Positions 11,878 to 22,952 of a DNA stretch of 60,000 nucleotides are shown piece by piece. Below the pieces are notes generated by a model, which worked only from the letters and a program-made list of their open reading frames with translations, did not search any database and had not been told where the DNA came from. Every line of letters starts with the position of its first letter. Position 1 is the first letter of the stretch. The position numbers were made by a program, and so were the translations under genes. The stretch spans positions 57,609,369 to 57,669,368 of the forward strand of contig OX442314.1 in NCBI GenBank assembly GCA_949358305.1, read 5' to 3'. This DNA is from Strigamia acuminata. Its lineage: Eukaryota > Arthropoda > Chilopoda > Geophilomorpha > Linotaeniidae.

Positions 11878-14800
11878 TCGAAAACGGGCCGCAACGGGTC
11901 GAAAACGGCCGCAACGGGTCGAAAACGGCCCGCACGGGCCGTTAACGGGCCGTCGACGATCCCGTCACGATCCCGCAACGGCCCGCACGGGCCGTTAACG
12001 GGCCGCTGACGGTCCCGTCACGATCCCGCAACGGCCCGCACGGGCCGTTAACGGGCCGTCGACGGTCCCGTCACGATCCCGCAACGGCCCGCACGGGCCG
12101 TTAACGGCCCGTTAACGGCCCGTTAACGGCCCGTTAACGGGGCAAAACCGAAAACAGGATTCGAGATTAATGTCTATGAATGTTGTACGCGTTTTCACGT
12201 ACGTGTTGTCGGTTGTTGATTTTTTCGATTCACGCCGTAACGGCCCGTTAACGGCCCGTTAACGGCCCGTCAACGGCCCGTCAACGGCCCGCAACGGCCC
12301 GCACGGGCCGTTAACGGGCCGTCGACGATCCCGTCACGATCCCGCAACGGCCCGCACGGGCCGTTAACGGGCCGCTGACGGTCCCGTCACGATCCCGTCA
12401 CGGCCTTCGTTCCCGGACTTCGGCTCGCCGACGGCCCGTACGACCTCACGCGGGCCGTTAACAGGCCGTTAACGGCCCGTTAACGGCCCGTTAACGGCGT
12501 AAAACCAAAAACAGGATTCGAGATTAATGTCTATGAATGTTGTACGCGTTTTCATGTACGTGTTGTCGGTTGTTGATTTTTTCGATTCACGCCGTAACGG
12601 CCCGTTAACGGCCCGTTAACGGCCCGTCAACGGCCCGTCAACGGCCCGCAACGGCCCGCACGGGCCGTTAACGGGCCGTCGACGATCCCGTCACGATCCC
12701 GCAACGGCCCGCACGGGCCGTTAACGGGCCGCTGACGGTCCCGTCACGATCCCGTCACGGCCTTCGTTCCCGGACTTCGGCTCGCCGACGGCCCGTACGA
12801 CCTCACGCGGGCCGTTAACGGGCCGTTAACGGCCCGTTAACGGCCCGTTAACGGCGTAAAACCAAAAACAGGATTCGAGATTAATGTCTATGAATGTTGT
12901 ACGCGTTTTCATGTACGTGTTGTCGGTTGTTGATTTTTTCGATTCACGCCGTAACGGCCCGTTAACGGCCCGTTAACGGCCCGTCAACGGCCCGTCAACG
13001 GCCCGCAACGGCCCGCACGGGCCGTTAACGGGCCGTCGACGATCCCGTCACGATCCCGCAACGGCCCGCACGGGCCGTTAACGGGCCGCTGACGGTCCCG
13101 TCACGATCCCGCAACGGCCCGCACGGGCCGTTAACGGGCCGTCGACGATCCCGTCACGATCCCGCAACGGCCCGCACGGGCCGTTAACGGGCCGCTGACG
13201 GTCCCGTCACGATCCCGCAACGGCCCGCACGGGCCGTTAACGGGCCGTCGACGGTCCCGTCACGATCCCGCAACGGCCCGTTAACGGGGCAAAACCGAAA
13301 ACAGGATTCGAGATTAATGTCTATGAATGTTGTACGCGTTTTCACGTACGTGTTGTCGGTTGTTGATTTTTTCGATTTACGCCGTAACGGCCCGTTAACG
13401 GCCCGTTAACGGCCCGTCAACGGCCCGTCAACGGCCCGCAACGGCCCGCACGGGCCGTTAACGGGCCGTCGACGATCCCGTCACGATCCCGCAACGGCCC
13501 GCACGGGCCGTTAACGGGCCGCTGACGGTCCCGTCACGATCCCGTCACGGCCTTCGTTCCCGGACTTCGGCTCGCCGACGGCCCGTACGACCTCACGCGG
13601 GCCGTTAACGGGCCGTTAACGGCCCGTTAACGGCCCGTTAACGGCGTAAAACCAAAAACAGGATTCGAGATTAATGTCTATGAATGTTGTACGCGTTTTC
13701 ATGTACGTGTTGTCGGTTGTTGATTTTTTCGATTCACGCCGTAACGGCCCGTTAACGGCCCGTTAACGGCCCGTCAACGGCCCGTCAACGGCCCGCAACG
13801 GCCCGCACGGGCCGTTAACGGGCCGTCGACGATCCCGTCACGATCCCGCAACGGCCCGCACGGGCCGTTAACGGGCCGCTGACGGTCCCGTCACGATCCC
13901 GCAACGGCCCGCACGGGCCGTTAACGGGCCGTCGACGATCCCGTCACGATCCCGCAACGGCCCGCACGGGCCGTTAACGGGCCGCTGACGGTCCCGTCAC
14001 GATCCCGCAACGGCCCGCACGGGCCGTTAACGGGCCGTCGACGGTCCCGTCACGATCCCGCAACGGCCCGCACGGGCCGTTAACGGCCCGTTAACGGCCC
14101 GTTAACGGCCCGTTAACGGGGCAAAACCGAAAACAGGATTCGAGATTAATGTCTATGAATGTTGTACGCGTTTTCACGTACGTGTTGTCGGTTGTTGATT
14201 TTTTCGATTTACGCCGTAACGGCCCGTTAACGGCCCGTTAACGGCCCGTCAACGGCCCGTCAACGGCCCGCAACGGCCCGCACGGGCCGTTAACGGGCCG
14301 TCGACGATCCCGTCACGATCCCGCAACGGCCCGCACGGGCCGTTAACGGGCCGCTGACGGTCCCGTCACGATCCCGTCACGGCCTTCGTTCCCGGACTTC
14401 GGCTCGCCGACGGCCCGTACGACCTCACGCGGGCCGTTAACGGGCCGTTAACGGCCCGTTAACGGCCCGTTAACGGCGTAAAACCAAAAACAGGATTCGA
14501 GATTAATGTCTATGAATGTTGTACGCGTTTTCATGTACGTGTTGTCGGTTGTTGATTTTTTCGATTCACGCCGTAACGGCCCGTTAACGGCCCGTTAACG
14601 GCCCGTCAACGGCCCGTCAACGGCCCGCAACGGCCCGCACGGGCCGTTAACGGGCCGTCGACGATCCCGTCACGATCCCGCAACGGCCCGCACGGGCCGT
14701 TAACGGGCCGCTGACGGTCCCGTCACGATCCCGCAACGGCCCGCACGGGCCGTTAACGGGCCGTCGACGATCCCGTCACGATCCCGCAACGGCCCGCACG

Positions 14801-15678
14801 GGCCGTTAACGGGCCGCTGACGGTCCCGTCACGATCCCGCAACGGCCCGCACGGGCCGTTAACGGGCCGTCGACGGTCCCGTCACGATCCCGCAACGGCC
14901 CGCACGGGCCGTTAACGGCCCGTTAACGGCCCGTTAACGGCCCGTTAACGGGGCAAAACCGAAAACAGGATTCGAGATTAATGTCTATGAATGTTGTACG
15001 CGTTTTCATGTACGTGTTGTCGGTTGTTGATTTTTTCGATTCACGCCGTAACGGCCCGTTAACGGCCCGTTAACGGCCCGTCAACGGCCCGTCAACGGCC
15101 CGCAACGGCCCGCACGGGCCGTTAACGGGCCGTCGACGATCCCGTCACGATCCCGCAACGGCCCGCACGGGCCGTTAACGGGCCGCCGACGGTCCCGTCA
15201 CGGTCCCGTCACGGCGCGTGCGGGCCGTTAACGGGCCGCCGACAGTCCCGTCACGATCCCGTCACGGCCTTCGTTCCCGGACTTCGGCTCGCCGACGGCC
15301 CGTACGACCTCACGCGGGCCGTTAACGGGCCGTTAACGGGCCGTTAACGGCCCGTTAACGGCCCGTTAACGGCGTAAAACCAAAAACAGGATTCGAGATT
15401 AATGTCTATGAATGTTGTACGCGTTTTCACGTACGTGTTGTCGGTTGTTGATTTTTTCGATTTACGCCGTTAACGGCCCGTTAACGGCCCGTTAACGGCC
15501 CGTCAACGGCCCGCATGGAGTCGTACGGGCCGTTAACGGGCCGCCGACGGTCCCGTCACGGTCCCGTCACGGCGCGTGCGGGCCGTTAACGGGCCGCCAA
15601 CGGTCCCGTCACGATCCCGTCACGGCCCGTGCGGGCCGTTAACGGGCCGCCGACGGTCCCGTCACGATCCCGTAACGG
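11878..15678. repeat. Satellite block 4 (longest)
   Basis: Nine subunit heads lie at 12212, 12569, 12926, 13359, 13716, 14191, 14548, 15023 and 15444 (357, 357, 433, 357, 475, 357, 475, 421). The 433-bp member lacks the usual run of CCCGTTAACGG motifs near 13270. A private base change makes TTAACAGGCCG near 12464 where other copies have TTAACGGGCCG. Confidence 0.92.
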
Positions 15679-17608
15679 CCCGTTACGGCCAAGGGCCGTA
15701 ACGGGATAACTGAGAGAGTCGGGTGCGAGACCACGTGACCCGGAGTGTGGTTTTTGGGGGCGAGGGCCGTCCTCCGACCGCGCCGTGACGCGCCCCGGGT
15801 CGGATCAAGAGGCGACCCGGTCGGAAACCGAACCTCGGGGTTCCTCGGGGCGTGGTTTTTTGGGGACGGGGGGAGGGGGGGATTGGGTCGCGTGCTCCGA
15901 CCGCGCCGCAACGCGCCGTGGGTCGGTCACCAACCTTTGTCAATATTTTATAAATTTCCACGGAATTTCAACAATGTTTTACATAAGTCCGTCAAATCGG
16001 GCAGAAATATCCCGTACAATGTCGCTGCAATTCTGTGGAAATTTATCAGATATTGACAAAATTCGGTGACGGGCGGAAGGGCGATTCCCGGGCGGAAGAG
16101 AGAGAGAGAGAGAGAAAGGGGGGACGGCCGGCGCCTACGCCGACGGGGCGCGGAGGGCGAGTGCACTGTTCACGCATGTGGGCGCGTGTGGACGCTCGAT
16201 TTACTGGCGCGTTGGACAAGTCAAAAAAAATTTCCCAATGTCTGACAAAAATTCCATCGAATCACGGCAATATTTGACAACACTTGCACAGATTTTTAGC
16301 AACATTCACCGGCGAGGTCGTTGATGAACTCGCTTTACCCCGATGAATCTCGCGCGACAACAACCCTGCGAAAATACCAAATCTCGTACGAATAATAAAC
16401 ACGGCGCAAACCGCACAAAAATCCACGACATAAAATCGAATGTCGTCTATCGGCACTCTCAGCATTCCCCCGGACATTTTCCGGAAGAGTTTGGTCCGGC
16501 CGGAATCCGAGGAATAGTCACTCCCAAAGTGCGGATTTTGCGGGTGCACTCGCTTCCGAAGGATAGGCAAAGCAGGCGTGCGGACGCGACGCCCGGACGC
16601 GGCCGGACGGGGACCAGTCGGCGCTTAACCTTGGGGTATGTGTGCGGATTTTGTCGGGGGCGAAAGGGTCCCGCTTTTTAACATTACGGCGGCCTATACG
16701 TTGTTTCGTTGATCGCGACTGTGATGCGGAATTTGCGGATGTTGTTTTGGCCGAGTAGTTCGTGCGACCGAGCGCGTTTTGTTCGTTGCTTTTCGGTGTT
16801 CGGTGGGTTTTGTGACCGGTCAAGGGTTTCGCTAAAACGTGGTTTTTGTGACGGGAGGGAGGGGGGATCGGTTCATGTGCTCCGAACGCGCCGCGACGCG
16901 CCGTGACTTGGGCCAAAAACGACCCGGTCGGAAACCGGGTCCCGGGCTTCGTCGAGGCGTGGTTTTTGAGAACGGGGGGAGGGGGGGATCGGGTCGCGTG
17001 CTCCGAAAGCGCCGCGACGCGCCGTGACTTGGGCCAAAAACGACCCGGTCGGAAACCGGGTCCCGGGCTTCGTCGAGGCGTGGTCCCGATCGGGACAAAC
17101 TCTTCCGGAAAATGTCCGGTGGAATGTTGAGAGTGTCGATGGACGACGTTCGAGTTTATATCGTAAGTAAGTAAGTATCTGACAAAACTTGCACAGAATT
17201 TTGTCAACATTTGATAAATTTCCACAGAATTTAACGTTGTTTTGCTAAAACCTGCGGAAACGTGTCTAGTCGGGCAGAAACGTCTCGTAAAATGTTGCTG
17301 AAATTCCGTGGAAATTTGTCAAAAATTGACAAAAGTTGGTGACCGACCCACATCGCGTTGCGGCGCGGTCGGAGCACGCGACCCGATCCCCCCCCCCCCC
17401 CTCCCCCCGTCCCCAAAAAACCACGCCTCGAGGAACCCCGAGGTTCGGTTTCCGACCGGGTCGCCTCTTGATCCGACTCGGGGCGCGTCACGGCGCGGTC
17501 GGAGGACGGCCCTCGCCCCCAAAAACCACACTCCGGGTCACGTGGTCTCGCACTCGACTTTTTCAGTTTTCCCGTTTTCGGCCCGTTACGGCCAAGGACC
17601 GTAACGGG
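15679..17608. repeat. Foldback segment, copy 4 of 5
   Basis: Matches copy 3 at an offset of 5,737 bp at its left end. The poly-C run near 17388-17401 is the shortest, 14 bases. Otherwise it appears identical to the other copies by eye. Confidence 0.88.
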
Positions 17609-19642
17609 TCGAAAACGGGCCGCAACGGGTCGAAAACGGCCGCAACGGGTCGAAAACGGCCCGCACGGGCCGTTAACGGGCCGTCGACGATCCCGTCACG
17701 ATCCCGCAACGGCCCGCACGGGCCGTTAACGGGCCGCTGACGGTCCCGTCACGATCCCGCAACGGCCCGCACGGGCCGTTAACGGGCCGTCGACGATCCC
17801 GTCACGATCCCGCAACGGCCCGCACGGGCCGTTAACGGGCCGCTGACGGTCCCGTCACGATCCCGCAACGGCCCGCACGGGCCGTTAACGGGCCGTCGAC
17901 GATCCCGTCACGATCCCGCAACGGCCCGCACGGGCCGTTAACGGGCCGCTGACGGTCCCGTCACGATCCCGCAACGGCCCGCACGGGCCGTTAACGGGCC
18001 GTCGACGGTCCCGTCACGATCCCGCAACGGCCCGCACGGGCCGTTAACGGCCCGTTAACGGCCCGTTAACGGCCCGTTAACGGGGCAAAACCGAAAACAG
18101 GATTCGAGATTAATGTCTATGAATGTTGTACGCGTTTTCACGTACGTGTTGTCGGTTGTTGATTTTTTCGATTCACGCCGTAACGGCCCGTTAACGGCCC
18201 GTTAACGGCCCGTCAACGGCCCGTCAACGGCCCGCAACGGCCCGCACGGGCCGTTAACGGGCCGTCGACGATCCCGTCACGATCCCGCAACGGCCCGCAC
18301 GGGCCGTTAACGGGCCGCTGACGGTCCCGTCACGATCCCGTCACGGCCTTCGTTCCCGGACTTCGGCTCGCCGACGGCCCGTACGACCTCACGCGGGCCG
18401 TTAACGGGCCGTTAACGGCCCGTTAACGGCCCGTTAACGGCGTAAAACCAAAAACAGGATTCGAGATTAATGTCTATGAATGTTGTACGCGTTTTCATGT
18501 ACGTGTTGTCGGTTGTTGATTTTTTCGATTCACGCCGTAACGGCCCGTTAACGGCCCGTTAACGGCCCGTCAACGGCCCGTCAACGGCCCGCAACGGCCC
18601 GCACGGGCCGTTAACGGGCCGTCGACGATCCCGTCACGATCCCGCAACGGCCCGCACGGGCCGTTAACGGGCCGCTGACGGTCCCGTCACGATCCCGCAA
18701 CGGCCCGCACGGGCCGTTAACGGGCCGTCGACGATCCCGTCACGATCCCGCAACGGCCCGCACGGGCCGTTAACGGGCCGCTGACGGTCCCGTCACGATC
18801 CCGCAACGGCCCGCACGGGCCGTTAACGGGCCGTCGACGGTCCCGTCACGATCCCGCAACGGCCCGCACGGGCCGTTAACGGCCCGTTAACGGCCCGTTA
18901 ACGGCCCGTTAACGGGGCAAAACCGAAAACAGGATTCGAGATTAATGTCTATGAATGTTGTACGCGTTTTCATGTACGTGTTGTCGGTTGTTGATTTTTT
19001 CGATTCACGCCGTAACGGCCCGTTAACGGCCCGTTAACGGCCCGTCAACGGCCCGTCAACGGCCCGCAACGGCCCGCACGGGCCGTTAACGGGCCGTCGA
19101 CGATCCCGTCACGATCCCGCAACGGCCCGCACGGGCCGTTAACGGGCCGCCGACGGTCCCGTCACGGTCCCGTCACGGCGCGTGCGGGCCGTTAACGGGC
19201 CGCCGACAGTCCCGTCACGATCCCGTCACGGCCTTCGTTCCCGGACTTCGGCTCGCCGACGGCCCGTACGACCTCACGCGGGCCGTTAACGGGCCGTTAA
19301 CGGGCCGTTAACGGCCCGTTAACGGCCCGTTAACGGCGTAAAACCAAAAACAGGATTCGAGATTAATGTCTATGAATGTTGTACGCGTTTTCACGTACGT
19401 GTTGTCGGTTGTTGATTTTTTCGATTTACGCCGTTAACGGCCCGTTAACGGCCCGTTAACGGCCCGTCAACGGCCCGCATGGAGTCGTACGGGCCGTTAA
19501 CGGGCCGCCGACGGTCCCGTCACGGTCCCGTCACGGCGCGTGCGGGCCGTTAACGGGCCGCCAACGGTCCCGTCACGATCCCGTCACGGCCCGTGCGGGC
19601 CGTTAACGGGCCGCCGACGGTCCCGTCACGATCCCGTAACGG
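17609..19642. repeat. Satellite block 5
   Basis: Heads at 18155, 18512, 18987 and 19408 give 357, 475 and 421 bp, the same series and total length as block 2. Blocks 2 and 5 may therefore descend from one duplicated higher-order unit. Confidence 0.92.
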
Positions 19643-20526
19643 CCCGTTACGGCCAAGGGCCGTAACGGGATAACTGAGAGAGTCGGGTGCGAGACCACGT
19701 GACCCGGAGTGTGGTTTTTGGGGGCGAGGGCCGTCCTCCGACCGCGCCGTGACGCGCCCCGGGTCGGATCAAGAGGCGACCCGGTCGGAAACCGAACCTC
19801 GGGGTTCCTCGGGGCGTGGTTTTTTGGGGACGGGGGGAGGGGGGGATTGGGTCGCGTGCTCCGACCGCGCCGCAACGCGCCGTGGGTCGGTCACCAACCT
19901 TTGTCAATATTTTATAAATTTCCACGGAATTTCAACAATGTTTTACATAAGTCCGTCAAATCGGGCAGAAATATCCCGTACAATGTCGCTGCAATTCTGT
20001 GGAAATTTATCAGATATTGACAAAATTCGGTGACGGGCGGAAGGGCGATTCCCGGGCGGAAGAGAGAGAGAGAGAGAGAAAGGGGGGACGGCCGGCGCCT
20101 ACGCCGACGGGGCGCGGAGGGCGAGTGCACTGTTCACGCATGTGGGCGCGTGTGGACGCTCGATTTACTGGCGCGTTGGACAAGTCAAAAAAAATTTCCC
20201 AATGTCTGACAAAAATTCCATCGAATCACGGCAATATTTGACAACACTTGCACAGATTTTTAGCAACATTCACCGGCGAGGTCGTTGATGAACTCGCTTT
20301 ACCCCGATGAATCTCGCGCGACAACAACCCTGCGAAAATACCAAATCTCGTACGAATAATAAACACGGCGCAAACCGCACAAAAATCCACGACATAAAAT
20401 CGAATGTCGTCTATCGGCACTCTCAGCATTCCCCCGGACATTTTCCGGAAGAGTTTGGTCCGGCCGGAATCCGAGGAATAGTCACTCCCAAAGTGCGGAT
20501 TTTGCGGGTGCACTCGCTTCCGAAGG
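19643..20526. repeat. Foldback segment, copy 5, truncated by the gypsy junction
   Basis: Follows copies 1-4 base for base until about 20526, where other copies continue GGATAGGCAAAGC but this one reads GGTTAAGTACTTC. Only the left arm and part of the loop remain. The right arm is missing, replaced by the 3'-truncated gypsy element on the minus strand. Confidence 0.9.
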
Positions 20527-22952
20527 TTAAGTACTTCAGTCAACGCACTGTACAAGGTTTCTTGTACTTCCTCCCCCTCCTTTTCTTCAGAACATTCTTT
20601 AGAATTTTCTGAAAAATAGGAGCGCACACTAGCCAAATATTCTCGTTTCTCTGGGGCACGATTTAAAGAAACAGAAGGATTTCCGTCCCACTCAGGCCAA
20701 TATTGTTTAATTTCAACAGGTTCCACATGGTCACGAAGAGGAATGTCTTCCTCTGTTAGCGGGGCTCTAGAAAGTGCATCTGCAACTTGGTTAGCAGCAC
20801 CTTTTCGAAAAACAATTTTAAAATTTCCACATTGGATTCTTAAGGCCCAACGGCCAAATTTCCCAGATGGTTCAGGCGTTCGCATCAACCATTTCAGTGC
20901 TTCTGCATCTGACTCTAAAGTGAATGTACCATATTCGAGATATGGTTTAAATCGATCAATAGCCCACACGACTGCGAGACATTCGAGTTCCGGCGTTGTA
21001 TAACGCTTCTCTGCTCCACGTAAAACTCTGCTTGCATAAGCTACAGGTCTGGGTACAGAAATGTTTTTCTGCTTCTTTTCATCGAATATATCGACGTCTT
21101 GGCAAAGGACAGCTCCTAAGCCTTCATGTGAAGCGTCAGTCATGACAACAAATGGCAAAGTCATATCTGGTTTGTGTAGACAATTGTCACCACAAAGTAG
21201 CTCTTTAATTTTATTAAAAGCTTCTGTCTGCTCATCTCCCCATTCAAATGGAGTTTTCTCATTCATCATACGTGTGTATGGTGCGGCAATAGTTCCGTGA
21301 TTTGGAACAAACTTCCTGAAGAAGTTAGTCATGCCGTGAAAGCGCTGAATGTCTTTAGCACACGTGGGGGTGGGAAATTTCATGATCGCCGATATTTTAT
21401 CGGGATCACCGAAGAGACCTTCGGGTTTAATCCAGTGGCCCAAGAATTTTAATTCTGTACGCCCAAAACGAGATTTCGCTTTATTTATTGTCATGTTGGC
21501 TTGGTTAAGCCTTTCCAAAACATCTCGAACATGTTTGAGATGATCATCCCAATTATCTGAATATACAATTACGTCATCCAAATAAACTAACGCGTAGTCT
21601 TGCAAAGCTGAGCCTAAAATGCCTTCCATCAGACGCTGGAAAGTACAAGGCGCATTGCAAAGGCCGAACGGCATTCGCACAAATTGATAAGGGCCGTTTG
21701 GCGTATAAAACGCCGTCTTTGGTCGATCTTCTTTACACATCTCGACTTGGTAGTAACCTTTAACAAGGTCAATAGACGTAAAATACTTTGCCGGACCAGT
21801 ATTATGCAACAAAAGGTCAATACTTGGCATTTGTATTACTTCGACTTCAGTGATGGCATTTAGCCACCGGTAGTCAATGCACATCCTATACGAGCCGTCA
21901 GGCTTCGCAACAATGACGGGATGACTTATGAAGGGCCCTTTGGCCTTTTCAATGAGTCCATCCTGTTCCAATTCTGCAGCTAGTTTGGTCATAATGGCTC
22001 TCTTGGCCGGGTTATACATTCTATACTGCATTTTGGGCAATGAATGCCCTTCTTTGAACTTAATACGATGTTGGGTTACGTTGGTGCACCCAACTTGATC
22101 ACGAAATACATTCGGTATCGAGTTAACCACTTCGCGAAGTGCTAGTCTTTGTTCTGGAGTGCAGTCGCTCTCCTCAACTAATTTTTTATCCCAAGTCAAC
22201 ACAGGAGTGTCTGTTAACTCAATTGAGTTGAGAGTGGACGACAGTCCTAAATAATCGAAAGTAATTCGATTTAACGGGGCGAGGGCCAAATTGGCTTCTT
22301 CCGATTCATAAGGAGCGGACCAATTAGGTTTATCTGCACAAGAGAACTCTTGTAAATGTGGATGCGGACTAATTTTCTGTCTGCGCATGAAATTGTGACC
22401 AAGTATCAAGCCACAAACTCGTTTTGCTAAAACGATGAAATTCATTGGTGTAAATTCATCAGCCCATTGTACGCACAAAGTTATTTGTCCGACAGGCTTG
22501 TGTGCTACGCCTACAGCGTTAACCAACATATTTCTGGGGGCCTCTTGCAAAAATTCTGGCAAAGCCTGAGTTTCAGACAAGAGTTGTTCCCCGATGTAAC
22601 ATTGAGATGCTCCTGTATCCATGAGCGCGTTGTAGGTGAGCCCACCAATTGTGATCTTCATTCGAGGATCATCTTTATTATTACCTAAAGTAATATTGTG
22701 CAAATTATTACCACCTATGACTCGATTGAGTCGGCGGAGTCTACAGAATTTCTTCGTGTAGCACTTGTGTGGAAATAATGTCAGATTTTTTAATTGTTCT
22801 GTCATTTCTTGCAGATTTTCCTCTACTCCGCCACTATGACTAGTGGCTACTTCAAGACAAGTTGTGTCTACATCCATAAATAAAGATTCCGACGTAGCAT
22901 AAGCCACTTCTGGGGGATGGAATAAACCTTCGTCCCCCGGATCTAGTTTTTT
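20527..22952 (-). CDS. Pol of gypsy A (protease, RT, RNase H), truncated before integrase
   Basis: This is the retrotransposon polyprotein that copies element RNA into DNA. The frame has no ATG at its start and opens at the slippery site 22946-22952, so it is probably made as a -1 frameshift product of gag. Counting from the GTG at 22905-22907, an aspartic protease motif LMDTGAS lies near residue 95, RT motifs IDYRWLN and VYLDDVIVYS near 340 and 441, and RNase H motifs TDASHEGLG and ELECLAVVWAI near 590-640, then VADALSRAPL. Gypsy pol normally continues for a further 400-500 residues of integrase. Here the open frame runs on into foldback satellite from about residue 794 down to 20226, and those extra ~100 residues are not gypsy protein. 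The RT catalytic YLDD is intact. Confident as to family, and a fragment functionally. Confidence 0.9.

Noticed and set aside
1-20526. Ribosomal DNA intergenic spacer.
   Set aside because: Subrepeat-driven length variation resembles such spacers, but no 18S, 5.8S or 28S sequence lies between the repeated units.
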